From an uncultured Lachnospiraceae bacterium (lineage in GTDB: Bacteria; Bacillota; Clostridia; Lachnospirales; Lachnospiraceae), in NCBI GenBank assembly GCA_910585395.1, contig CAJUCK010000010.1, forward strand, positions 38,764 to 61,948: a stretch of DNA of 23,185 nucleotides. The letters are read 5' to 3'. Positions 1 to 8,051 of this stretch are shown in pieces (within the stretch, counting starts at the first letter, position 1; every line of letters starts with the position of its first letter). The position numbers and the translations under genes were made by a program. Under the pieces are notes generated by a model that worked only from the letters and a program-made list of their open reading frames with translations, was not told the origin of the DNA and did not search any database.

Positions 1-2147
1 AAATCAAACTTCCACTTCTTGTCTGTCCCCAGCCTGTTCATTGCTACAATTACCAGCTTCTTTCCCTCTCTGTCCCATGCAGCAAGTGTATCGCTGTTAT
101 CAGAACCAATAATAGTATATCCTGGACGGATGTATCTGGAAAACTGTCCGAACGCTTCATATTTCTTGGTCAGGACAATTTCCTGATTATTGTGGTCGCC
201 GATGGCGATACCCCAGTATCCTTTGTTTAAATTTACGCCTTTTCCGCCTTCGGATGTGCTCTTATACAGTTCTTCCAGTGAATCAGCGTCAAATCCGCCG
301 TCTCTGGATGCATCTGCATCCACATGCATATCCACTGCATTCCAGAGAATCCATGTGGTTGATTTCAAACCATTCAAATCTGTCATGATACGCTCTGCCA
401 GACCCAATGCCGCGGACATCTCACCCGCGTTTGCTCCTGCCGAATAGGCGCCGTCTACTTCAGACATCCACAGATTCTTACCCTCTTTTTCTGCAAGTTC
501 ACAAAGCTGGCTGCGTTTGGAGCCACTGTATGTATGTGTATCAATTCTAGTGACAATCTCTTTTGCCTCATCGGTGAGTTTATTATAAGAAGTAATCGCC
601 TTATCAATATCTGTCTCATCTGTACCGGAAATAATAATTTTCTCAAGCGCACTCTTAACTTTTGCATCTGTGGCTGCTGCCGCTTTTGCCTTTAGCTCTT
701 CATTCAAAGCCACAATAATTTTAGACTGGGACTGTCCAGGATCAAAATGGCATCCCTCCTGCTTATTGCTGTTGGCTCCCCAGTAGCTTGTATCTGGCTC
801 ATTCATCGCTGTCGTACTCTGGAAGTAAATCCCATTCTCTGCCCAATGTGTAATCACATCTGCCATGTACTTTGCAAATGCATGGTAGGAATCTGCTCTC
901 AGGTTATCCTTGCCAGAATCCACGGCTCCCGAACTGCAGCCGCTGTTGGTCATAAAATAAGGCGGAGAATTAGAAAATGCTTCTGCCAGAAATCCATCGC
1001 CTGCCTTGATGGCCGCCTTCAATATATTGACCTGGTTTTTATCTGCTTCCCAGTCATAATTCCATGCAAATCCACATTCTTCATCCACCCTGTCGAACTT
1101 GGTTTTATCTATGTCCTCTGTAATTCTGGTCACGTCTGTACAGTAACCTGGAACTACTGAATCGGAACGTTTGATATGCGATGGATGCAGAAATTCATCT
1201 TGCGGTTCCTCCGGCAGTATGCCTTCTTCACCGGATTTTACTATCAGCATTTTCACAAAATTCAGGGCAAATCCATCTGAATTGTCTATACTTGCCGATC
1301 TCTTACCTCCTACAGCTATCAGGTTATTTCCGGCTTCCAATTCTACGTCTGTGAATTTCACCAGAAACAGGTGCATATCATCTGCTTTTGCAATCTCATT
1401 TTTATTGATATCTGCTGCGCTTACCACATAGTCGCTGGCACCGTCGCCTGCGCTCACAGCGCCATTGAGGCGGATCGCCATGGCTCTCTTATTAGATCCG
1501 GATAACGTGCAGAGCATCTTAACTGTATACTTGCCTGCGGTCTCTACATTCACTGTGTAACGCAGGTTATCACCTTTGTCTTTTGCCTCGCCAATCTCAT
1601 TTACCCAGGTGATTTCTTTCAGCGCTCCTACTGACTCTCCCTCGGCAAACCCGAAATCTGCGTCAGAAACTGTGTAAGTAGCGTTTATCAATTTATCATT
1701 GGCAGCAACTTCCATTTCTGTGCCGCCATACTGAGGCTTTTTCTCTCCCTCCACCCCATATACAGCCGCTTTAGGATTGGGCTCTATCTTAAGCGGCTCA
1801 CTTACATAATCACCACCGCCGATATTATAACGTCCGATATTCATGTTCAGCCCATTTTCACTGAAGAACACATCTGCGGCCTGCTGGGTCAATTCTGTGC
1901 TGTACCCCAATCGGTTCGCCCACCAGCAGAGGGAGGTCCCCCAGCCCTCAAACTCTCCCCAGCCGTCCTGATTTGTGTCATTGAATCTTGACGCAGTATC
2001 AGGTTGTATGGAGACATTTACATCCGCGGCCTGATTTTCCGTCTGCTCTCCTGCAGCATGCGCCTGGCTGATCCCATTTACAGGCAGTGCTGTCAAAAAA
2101 AGAGCCGCCGCAACTACCGCGCTGATTCCTTTTTTCAATCCTCTCAT
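1..2147 (-). CDS. Secreted GH30-family glycoside hydrolase (endo-beta-1,6-galactanase-like), 3' end beyond window
   Basis: 715 codons are visible and the frame is still open at the window edge, so the C-terminus is missing. An ATG at 2147 follows an AAGGAGAGAGG ribosome binding site. Residues 1-32 are a signal peptide: positive start, hydrophobic core, AHA cleavage region. The GH30 barrel begins with EGWGTSLCWWAN (67-78) and NIGRYNIGGGD (103-113), a pattern typical of GH30 enzymes near subfamily 5. The likely acid/base is Glu450 in MNEPD, and the likely nucleophile is Glu563 in WMSEVDGAYSAG. Between about 145 and 305 lies an inserted beta-rich module (NLRYTVNVETAGKYTVKML, then ELEAGNNLIAVGG) that resembles CBM6/CBM35 carbohydrate-binding domains. 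It probably acts outside the cell on plant or host polysaccharide. The family call is firm; the exact substrate is inferred. It is transcribed alone from the promoter at 2214-2242. Confidence 0.85.
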   Translation of the reverse strand, partial: MRGLKKGISAVVAAALFLTALPVNGISQAHAAGEQTENQAADVNVSIQPDTASRFNDTNQDGWGEFEGWGTSLCWWANRLGYSTELTQQAADVFFSENGLNMNIGRYNIGGGDYVSEPLKIEPNPKAAVYGVEGEKKPQYGGTEMEVAANDKLINATYTVSDADFGFAEGESVGALKEITWVNEIGEAKDKGDNLRYTVNVETAGKYTVKMLCTLSGSNKRAMAIRLNGAVSAGDGASDYVVSAADINKNEIAKADDMHLFLVKFTDVELEAGNNLIAVGGKRSASIDNSDGFALNFVKMLIVKSGEEGILPEEPQDEFLHPSHIKRSDSVVPGYCTDVTRITEDIDKTKFDRVDEECGFAWNYDWEADKNQVNILKAAIKAGDGFLAEAFSNSPPYFMTNSGCSSGAVDSGKDNLRADSYHAFAKYMADVITHWAENGIYFQSTTAMNEPDTSYWGANSNKQEGCHFDPGQSQSKIIVALNEELKAKAAAATDAKVKSALEKIIISGTDETDIDKAITSYNKLTDEAKEIVTRIDTHTYSGSKRSQLCELAEKEGKNLWMSEVDGAYSAGANAGEMSAALGLAERIMTDLNGLKSTTWILWNAVDMHVDADASRDGGFDADSLEELYKSTSEGGKGVNLNKGYWGIAIGDHNNQEIVLTKKYEAFGQFSRYIRPGYTIIGSDNSDTLAAWDREGKKLVIVAMNRLGTDKKWKFD

Positions 2148-2213
2148 GTTCCTCTCTCCTTTTCATTTTTTGAGCATGGCATTCCTCTAACCGTTCCTCC
2201 ATCTCATACCTCT

Positions 2214-2242
2214 ATTTTAGATTGTTTTAGTAACTTTCTCAA
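2214..2242 (-). promoter_or_regulatory. Sigma-A promoter of the GH30 gene
   Basis: On the minus strand, TTGAGA (2242-2237) and TAAAAT (2219-2214) are separated by exactly 17 bases. Transcription would start near 2207, about 60 bases before the ATG at 2147. The promoter lies after the terminator that closes the upstream dap transcript, so the hydrolase is probably controlled on its own. Confidence 0.65.
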
Positions 2243-2254
2243 CCTTTTTAGTAA
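2225..2254. promoter_or_regulatory. Operator-like direct repeat TTTTAGTAA, two copies 21 bp apart
   Basis: The plus-strand 9-mer TTTTAGTAA occurs at 2225-2233 and 2246-2254, a 21-bp offset that puts both on the same DNA face. One copy sits in the promoter spacer and the other just upstream of the -35 box. A third copy, extended to the palindrome TTTTAGTAAAA, lies at 2585-2595. This layout fits a dimeric regulator of the glycoside hydrolase, but the region is AT-rich and the binding protein is unknown. Confidence 0.35.
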
Positions 2255-2291
2255 AGTTTTATTCAAAAATGGAAATTTTGGTAAAAACAGA

Positions 2292-2334
2292 CAGAAAGCA
2301 GGTGAAAAACCGTATGGTTTTCCCCTGCTTTCTG
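2292..2334 (-). terminator. Rho-independent terminator of the glnA-dapL operon
   Basis: An 11-bp stem (2292-2302 with 2324-2334) is extended by an inner 6-bp stem (2306-2311 with 2316-2321) around a GTAT loop. On the minus strand it is followed by GTCTGTTTTT. It lies between the dapL stop and the GH30 promoter, so it closes the dap transcript. The remaining bases of the 455-base gap (2335-2602) hold no gene I can support. Confidence 0.75.
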
Positions 2335-2602
2335 GATATTCTTTATTTATTTTGACGAAAATTTCTCGTTGTCCAGCAAATACTTTTCTCCAAAAAGAAA
2401 GCGTTAAAACTATATTATGCTTTCCTTAAAGAAAGAATCCTGCAAAGCTGGATCTTCCGCGCTAAAACGCAGTTTCTTCGACCTTCTTCTCTCTTGAAAA
2501 TGTATTGCACGCTCTTTGAAAAGAACTTATCTCACAGGAAAATTAAAAGTGCTCTCTCAGCAGGACAAATATAAAAGAGGAAAATTTTAGTAAAACAAAT
2601 TT

Positions 2603-3779
2603 TTACAAATTTTTCACCCGCTCAATGGCTGCCAGAGTATTCTCATAACTTCCAAAAGCAGTCAGTCTGAAATATCCTTCTCCGCTGGGACCAAAACCAG
2701 AACCTGGGGTTCCGACCACATTTGCTTTTTCCAGCAGATAATCAAAAAACTCCCAGGAAGTCATTTTATCCGGGGTTTTCAGCCAGATATAGGGGGCATT
2801 CACACCTCCAAATACTGTATAGCCAGCATTTTTAAGCCCAGCCTTAATCACTGACGCGTTCTTCATATAATATGCCACCTGTTCCTTAAGCTGCGCTTTT
2901 CCCTCAGGGCTGTAGGTTGCTTCTCCGGCGCGCTGAACAATGTAAGGAGCCCCGTTGAACTTGGTTCCGTGGCGGCGCGCCCACATACCATGAAGAGCGA
3001 CATTCCCGCACTTAAGTTCCTTCGGCACAACCGTATAACCCAGGCGCACGCCAGTAAAACCTGCATTTTTGGAAAAGCTCTTTAATTCAATGAGCTACGT
3101 CTGTCTCAGAGATATATGCCTCATAGGCGCCATCATAAATAATCACGGCCCCTGACCGATTGGCATAATCTACCCATTCCTGCAGCTGCGCTTTGGTAAT
3201 GGTGGTACCTGTGGGATTGTTGGGCAGACACAGATAGATCATATCTGGCGTCTCTTTCGGAAACTCTGGCACAAATCCATTTTCCATAGTACACGGCATA
3301 TAAATCACATCACTCCATGTCTCTGTCCCGGCGTCATAGACCCCTGTCCTGCCAGACATCACATTAGAATCCACATAAACTGGATAGACTGGGTCGCACA
3401 CAGCAATCCGGTTGTCTGGTCCAAATATCTCCTGAATATTTGCAGAATCACTCTTGGCCCCATCAGAAACAAAGATTTCATCTGGAGAAATATCGCATCC
3501 TCTGGATTTATAATCATTCTCAGCAATGGCATTCCGCAGAAATTCATATCCCAGATCTGGCGCATACCCATGAAATGTCTCAGCTTTTCCCATCTCATCC
3601 ACTGCCTTATGCATCGCTTCAATGACTGCTGGAGCCAACGGCTGAGTCACATCACCGATTCCAAGACGAATAATGTCTTTTTCTGGATTTGCCATTGTAA
3701 AAGCAGATACTTTTTTGGCAATGGTACTGAACAGATAACTTCCTGGTAATTTTTGATAGTTTTCATTAATCTTAAACAT
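2603..3779 (-). pseudogene. dapL: LL-diaminopimelate aminotransferase, disrupted by an internal deletion and frameshift
   Basis: DapL is a PLP enzyme that converts tetrahydrodipicolinate directly to LL-diaminopimelate for lysine and peptidoglycan synthesis. Here the sequence is in two frames. The first part starts at ATG 3779 (MFKINENYQKLPGSYLFSTI, the standard DapL start, with GGAGG about 8 bases upstream) and runs through CLPNNPTGT and IYDGAYEAYISETDVAH to a TGA at 3089-3087. The second part resumes one frame over as IELKSFSKNAGFTGVRLGY, containing the PLP lysine (SFSK), and ends normally at 2603. The roughly 12 residues usually found between DVxH and the AIE segment are missing, which matches a loss of 38 nt at a CATT junction. 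Neither half alone can be active: the lysine is in the second half. It follows dapF by 29 bases. The lesion could be real or a sequence or assembly error. Confidence 0.85.
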
Positions 3780-3808
3780 AAGTTCCTCCTCTTTTTCAAC
3801 CATGCATT

Positions 3809-4711
3809 CTATTTTTTCTGGATGTATTCTGGCAGCTCTATTTCCCCCTCAAAGACAGTCACTGCTGGTCCTGTCATATATACTGGGGCATCCTTGCCCT
3901 CCCAGGCAATCTTAAGCTGTCCGCCGGTCAGCAGGACATTTGTCTCATTTAAGGTCTTTCCATTCAGTACAGCGGCAACAGCCGCTGCACATGCCCCTGT
4001 TCCACAGGCAAGAGTCTCACCGCTTCCCCTCTCCCATACACGCATACGCAGAGTATGGTCATCTATCACATTTACAAACTCGGTGTTTATCCGTCTGGGA
4101 AAGCAGGGATGATTTTCAAATGCCGGACCTATCGCTTCCAGATCCAAGTCCCTTACATCTTCCTGTAAAAACAGAACGCAATGTGGATTCCCCATAGACA
4201 CTGCTGTTATATGATAGACTTTTCCCTCCACTTCAAGAGGTACATCAACCGCCTGGTCTGTACCAACAGCTGCTGGGATCTCTGCCGGAACCAGACATGG
4301 CGCTCCCATATCTACCTGTACCTGGGACACCTTTCCATTTTTCAGCGACAGTTTCAAATATTTGATTCCTGCAAGAGTTTCCACTGTGATCTCTGTCTGA
4401 TCCGTCAAGCCATAATCGTAGACATATTTTGCCACACAGCGAATGCCATTTCCGCACATTTCTCCCCGCGAACCATCTGCATTGTACATTGCCATCTCAA
4501 AATCAGCACATTGGGACGGCTTAATCAATATAAGCCCGTCAGACCCGACTCCGAAATGACGGTCACTGACAAATTTTGCTGTTTCTTCTGGGTTTATAAC
4601 TTCTTCTTCAAAACAATTTACATAGACATAATCATTTTCTGCTCCTTTCCCTATAAGCGCTGCTGGCACCGTATCATTATTTAAACCATGTCTATTCACT
4701 GCATCATGCAA
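3809..4711 (-). CDS. dapF: Diaminopimelate epimerase with abnormal, probably damaged N-terminus
   Basis: DapF interconverts LL- and meso-diaminopimelate using two cysteines as acid and base. Both are present: Cys86 in NADGSRGEMCGNGIRC and Cys236 in GETLACGTGACAA. Substrate-binding segments SMGNPHC and RINTEFVNV are also present, and the length after the start region is normal. The N-terminus is not: the expected start resembling MKFTKMHGxGNDY is replaced by GKGAENDYVYVN. An excellent AAAGGAG ribosome site (4648-4642) leads to an ATG at 4635, but that ATG is in the wrong frame and stops after five codons. This suggests that about 31 nt covering the first ten codons was lost. The frame stays open upstream to ATG 4711, which overlaps the ANTAR gene by 16 bases and has no good ribosome site, so that start is only formal. 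The fourth-to-last gene order is glnA, regulator, dapF, dapL in one operon. Confidence 0.8.
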   Translation of the reverse strand: MHDAVNRHGLNNDTVPAALIGKGAENDYVYVNCFEEEVINPEETAKFVSDRHFGVGSDGLILIKPSQCADFEMAMYNADGSRGEMCGNGIRCVAKYVYDYGLTDQTEITVETLAGIKYLKLSLKNGKVSQVQVDMGAPCLVPAEIPAAVGTDQAVDVPLEVEGKVYHITAVSMGNPHCVLFLQEDVRDLDLEAIGPAFENHPCFPRRINTEFVNVIDDHTLRMRVWERGSGETLACGTGACAAAVAAVLNGKTLNETNVLLTGGQLKIAWEGKDAPVYMTGPAVTVFEGEIELPEYIQKK

Positions 4712-5241
4712 AGGATCATCTGGGCTGCTTCTGAGAGCGTGATGCCACTGTCCATACTACTTTTTTGCATATAACGATGGGCTTCCTGTTCTGTCATATT
4801 ATTTCTCGCCATCAGAATCTCCTTTGCCTGTCTTATCATCTGTTTCTCTTCCCTGCTGCGTTCTGCCGGATGTGCCTTTCTTTTCTTCCGTCTCTGGACT
4901 GTCGCATGCGACATCATTTCCAGCGTGCCCGCAAGCTCATGCACTTTCAAAGGCATGGACAAGGCCACCACATTTTCTGCCATCCCCTGCTCCCACAAAG
5001 CAGGGGCAGCCAGTACGAGCATCTGAAAATGCTGTGGAAGATATTCCCGAAGCTGAGTATACATCATATCCTGCATCCGTCCTGCACAGACCACAATTCC
5101 CTGCTCGAGCATATCTGCATACTGCAGTGTCTGGGCTCCTGTAGTACATACTGCGCACACCTGAAATCCTTTTTTCACTAATATGCTTTTGATGCTTTTT
5201 CCATTTTCCATCTTGGGAAATGTGACAATGATATTATTCAA
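4696..5241 (-). CDS. ANTAR-domain regulator with degenerate receiver domain (AmiR/NasR type)
   Basis: ANTAR proteins bind paired RNA hairpins and prevent transcription termination, often for nitrogen genes. The C-terminal ANTAR domain spans about residues 128-178 (EEKQMIRQAKEILMARNN, then MTEQEAHRYMQK and SGITLSEAAQMIL), with the typical three-helix pattern. Residues 1-105 have a receiver-like beta/alpha pattern but lack an evident phospho-accepting aspartate: the expected position reads VVCAGRMQD. The protein may therefore respond to a ligand or partner instead of phosphorylation. It starts with TTG at 5241, supported by GGAGG eight bases upstream, and lies 18 bases after glnA. This glnA-ANTAR pair is common in Lachnospiraceae, which implies a role in glutamine or nitrogen control. 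I could not find a convincing ANTAR RNA target in the glnA leader. Confidence 0.8.
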   Translation of the reverse strand: MNNIIVTFPKMENGKSIKSILVKKGFQVCAVCTTGAQTLQYADMLEQGIVVCAGRMQDMMYTQLREYLPQHFQMLVLAAPALWEQGMAENVVALSMPLKVHELAGTLEMMSHATVQRRKKRKAHPAERSREEKQMIRQAKEILMARNNMTEQEAHRYMQKSSMDSGITLSEAAQMILCMMQ

Positions 5242-5259
5242 AACACTCCCTCCATGGAA

Positions 5260-6591
5260 TTATATTTTATAAAGATAATTGTCTATTTCCCAGTCTGTCA
5301 CCTGCTGGCAGTAATTCCTCCACTCTGCATGTTTTGCCTCTGCATATTTTTCAAAAATATGACTGCCCAGCACCTGGCACAAAAACTCATCCTGTTTTAA
5401 GGACTCCACTGCTTCTCCCAAAGTAGCTGGCAGCTGCTCAATCATCTGCATATTCCTCTCTGCTCTTTGCATATCCATCACGCTGGCGCCCACAGGTTCT
5501 GGTGGAAGTATCTTATTTCGAATTCCGTCCAATCCTGCTGACAGGCAGACTGCAAGAGCAAGATAAGGATTTGCCGCTGGATCTGGACTGCGCAGTTCAA
5601 TTCTGGTATCTTCTCCTCTGGACTGGGGAATTCGAATCAGAGGACGCCTGTGGCTGGCGGACCAGGTAATATCAAGAGGCGCCTCAAACCCTGGCACCAG
5701 ACGCTTATAGGAATTTACCAGCGGATTCGTCACAGCGGTCATGCCGCGCATATGTCTCATCAAGCCTCCTATAAAATAGTATGCTTCCTGGCTTAAACCC
5801 AGCTTGTCTTTCTCATCTTCAAAAATATTTCTGCCATCCTTCGCCATAGAAATATTCAAATGCATTCCTGAACCATTGACGCCGTATTTTGGTTTCGGCA
5901 TAAAACTTGCAAACAGCCCGAACCTCTTGGCAATGGTTTTTACTGCCAGTTTAAAGGTCATAATATTATCTGCCGTCGCCAGAGCCTCGTCATAGCGAAA
6001 ATCTATTCTGTGCTGCGCCGGAGCTGCTTCATGGTGGGAGGATTCAATCTCAAATCCCATATCTTCCAGTGTCAGCACCATATCACGCCTTGCATTTTCT
6101 CCCAAATCTACCGGCCCTAAATCAAAAAAGCCAGCCCGCTCATGGGAAACAGTAGTCGGCCCGCCGTTCTCATCTGTATGAAACAAGAAAAATTCACACT
6201 CTGGTCCTACATGAAACTGAAATCCCATCTTCGCTGCCTCTGCAGTCGTTTTCTTTAAAATATACCTGGGATCCCCCTCAAAGGGTGTCCGTCCAGGGCG
6301 GTAAACATCACAGATAATTCTTGCCACTTTTCCCTGCTGGGGGCGCCAGGGAAAAATCACAAACGTATCCAAATCTGGATACAAATACATATCTGGTTCT
6401 TCAATACGCACAAACCCTTCAATTGATGAGGCGTCAAACATACATTGATTATTCAGAGCCTTTTCAAGCTGGCTCTTAGTGACCGCCATATTTTTCAGAG
6501 TTCCAAACATATCCGTAAACTGCAGACGGATGAATTCTACGTCTTCTTCCTCCACCGTGCGGATAATATCCTGTTTCGTATACTTGCTCAT
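5260..6591 (-). CDS. glnA: Glutamine synthetase, type I
   Basis: The enzyme makes glutamine from glutamate, ammonia and ATP in the cytoplasm and is the main route of ammonia assimilation. At 443 residues it matches the shorter GSI-alpha form of Bacillus and Clostridia, which lacks the adenylylation insertion. Visible hallmarks are the N-terminal DxxGxxKN-like segment (FTDMFGTLKN), metal ligands in GPECEFFLF (Glu131, Glu133) and SSHHEAAPAQHRIDF, the ATP/metal motif NGSGMHLN (His244), the substrate loop NPLVNSYKRLVPG, and RSPDPAANPYLA. ATG at 6591 follows AAAGGAG. It is the first gene of the operon and has a consensus-like promoter and a leader of about 140 bases. The neighbouring ANTAR gene suggests nitrogen-dependent control. 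Confidence 0.97.
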   Translation of the reverse strand: MSKYTKQDIIRTVEEEDVEFIRLQFTDMFGTLKNMAVTKSQLEKALNNQCMFDASSIEGFVRIEEPDMYLYPDLDTFVIFPWRPQQGKVARIICDVYRPGRTPFEGDPRYILKKTTAEAAKMGFQFHVGPECEFFLFHTDENGGPTTVSHERAGFFDLGPVDLGENARRDMVLTLEDMGFEIESSHHEAAPAQHRIDFRYDEALATADNIMTFKLAVKTIAKRFGLFASFMPKPKYGVNGSGMHLNISMAKDGRNIFEDEKDKLGLSQEAYYFIGGLMRHMRGMTAVTNPLVNSYKRLVPGFEAPLDITWSASHRRPLIRIPQSRGEDTRIELRSPDPAANPYLALAVCLSAGLDGIRNKILPPEPVGASVMDMQRAERNMQMIEQLPATLGEAVESLKQDEFLCQVLGSHIFEKYAEAKHAEWRNYCQQVTDWEIDNYLYKI

Positions 6592-6737
6592 AATGCCAAT
6601 ACTCCTTTACCATAAGACTTGCAGCAAATTTCAATTAATTTTCCATTTATCCAGAGATTTATTGACACTTATCTTCACCCTGTCTATGACTTTTGTCTCT
6701 GCTTTCCATTAAATATGTTTTATGTAAAACTAATCAC

Positions 6738-6765
6738 ATTATAAGTCTTTTCCTTTGAAAGTCAA
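6738..6765 (-). promoter_or_regulatory. Sigma-A promoter of the glnA operon
   Basis: Minus-strand TTGACT (6765-6760) and a perfect TATAAT (6743-6738) are 16 bases apart. The -35 box begins about 10 bases after the hisA stop codon, so glnA is expressed independently of hisA. The transcript would have a leader of roughly 140 bases before the ATG at 6591. No riboswitch or ANTAR hairpin pair could be identified in it by eye. Confidence 0.75.
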
Positions 6766-6774
6766 TAGACAAAT

Positions 6775-7542
6775 TTAACAGCTGCAGACCTTCTCAAATT
6801 CCAGCTTTCCTCCAAAGAGATCCAGGGCGCTGCCCACTGTAAAATTCAGCCTGCCTTTCCCCAATCTGCGCAGCAGTTCCAGATCTTCATAACTTCCAAT
6901 CCCTCCTGCATAAGTAATAGGAATATCCGCCCAATCCCCCAGCAGGCTTACAAGTTCCTGCTCAATCCCCTGTGCCTTCCCCTCAACATCTACTGCATGA
7001 ACCAGAAATTCATCCGCATATGACGCCAGTTTCTGCAGTAAGGATTCATCTATTTTCTCCTCTGTAAATTTCTGCCAGCGGTCAGTGACGACATAATATT
7101 CACCGCCTTTTCTGCGGCAGCTTAAATCCAGAACCAAATGTTCTTTTCCAGTAACTTTTAATAGTTTATCCAGCCGGTCATAATGGATGATTCCCTTTTG
7201 AAATACATAAGAAGTCACAATTACATGACTTGCCCCTGCTTCAAGGAATTCTCTGGCATTTTCCAGATTAATTCCACCTCCTGCCTGCATTCCTCCAGGA
7301 TATGCACGAAGCGCTTCTACTGCCTGTGCTTTTGTATCTTCATAATATTCACTTCCTGCCGGATTCAGGAGGATAATGTGCCCGCCTTTTAGATGGTGTT
7401 TCTGATACAGTTTTGCAAAAAAAGCCGCATCCTGGGCGGCGACAAAATTCTCCTGTGCCTGATTGCCTGTATCTTTCAGGCTTCCTCCTACAATTTGTTT
7501 TACTTTTCCATTATGGATATCTATACATGGACGAAATTCCAT
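6775..7542 (-). CDS. hisA: Phosphoribosylformimino-AICAR ribotide isomerase, eukaryotic type
   Basis: HisA is a TIM-barrel isomerase opening the ribose of ProFAR in the fourth step of histidine synthesis. The 255-residue sequence has the pattern of the yeast HIS6-like subfamily: RPCIDIHNGKVKQIVGGSL at the N-terminus, then GGHIILLN, GGMQAGGGIN, GASHVIVTSYVF, HLVLDLSCRRK, TDRWQKFT, EFLVHAVDVEGK, ITYAGGIGSYEDL and NFTVGSALDLFGG. Likely catalytic aspartates are Asp8 and Asp139. The phosphate-binding GG/AGG segments are intact. ATG at 7542 has GAGAGGAG upstream. No other histidine gene is in the window, so it is an isolated hisA. It ends just before the glnA promoter and is divergent from guaB. 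Confidence 0.93.
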   Translation of the reverse strand: MEFRPCIDIHNGKVKQIVGGSLKDTGNQAQENFVAAQDAAFFAKLYQKHHLKGGHIILLNPAGSEYYEDTKAQAVEALRAYPGGMQAGGGINLENAREFLEAGASHVIVTSYVFQKGIIHYDRLDKLLKVTGKEHLVLDLSCRRKGGEYYVVTDRWQKFTEEKIDESLLQKLASYADEFLVHAVDVEGKAQGIEQELVSLLGDWADIPITYAGGIGSYEDLELLRRLGKGRLNFTVGSALDLFGGKLEFEKVCSC

Positions 7543-7977
7543 ATTCTGTCTCCTCTCTCAATCACTAAAAACTCTAAAATTCCAAAAACGATATTAAAAA
7601 TGGTGTCTGTCTGGGAAATGTATGCCAGATATTTTCTGTATTATTTTCACTGGATTCAAAAAACGCTGCCTATGTTTCAGATAAAGAAATGATGTCTTAC
7701 AAAAAAAGGAGCTGCCTGCAATGATGGTTTATCTCCAAGCTGTGCGTCTGTCTCATCTCATTTTTGCAGTCAGTCCAAACGGTTTGCGCGCCTTGCAGCT
7801 TATATGCTCCACAGGCATGATTATAGCACACCTTCCATTATCCAGCAATTACTGCAAAAACCGTATTTACTCAACTGGAAATTTCCTGTTGTTTCCTTCT
7901 CTTTTATTATTAGAAATGCTAAACATACTTAGTAGTAAAATTGATGAATATTTTTTCAAAAAAGTGTCCGCCAGTCG
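7543..7977. other. Long intergenic region between divergent hisA and guaB
   Basis: About 435 bases separate the hisA start from the guaB promoter. I see only a weak minus-strand promoter candidate for hisA near 7645-7670 (TTGAAT with a poor -10 box). A plus-strand open frame of 86 codons begins at 7721 behind AAGGAG, but its composition does not look like a protein and it runs into the guaB -35 box. No histidine T-box signature or purine riboswitch was found. Confidence 0.4.
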
Positions 7978-8006
7978 TTGACAGTCTCTTGCTTTTTTGT
8001 TAGAAT
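7978..8006 (+). promoter_or_regulatory. Sigma-A promoter of guaB
   Basis: A perfect TTGACA at 7978-7983 and TAGAAT at 8001-8006 are separated by 17 bases. Transcription would start near 8013, leaving a leader of only about 38 bases before the ATG at 8052. That leaves no room for a purine riboswitch. A GAGG ribosome binding site lies at about 8041-8044. Confidence 0.85.
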
Positions 8007-8051
8007 CGTGGGAATAATAAAAAAATACAATCAAGAAAGCGAGGAAAAAAA

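Noticed and set aside
2004..2429. Plus-strand 141-codon frame across the GH30 start
   Set aside because: It overlaps the signal peptide, promoter and terminator on the other strand and has no protein-like features.
6592..6737. ANTAR hairpin pair or riboswitch in the glnA leader
   Set aside because: Only short AT-rich stems such as GTTTT-ACAT-AAAAC were found; the required hexaloop pattern is absent.
7721..7981. Plus-strand 86-codon frame with an AAGGAG upstream
   Set aside because: It does not resemble a protein, is not followed by conserved motifs, and ends inside the guaB -35 box.
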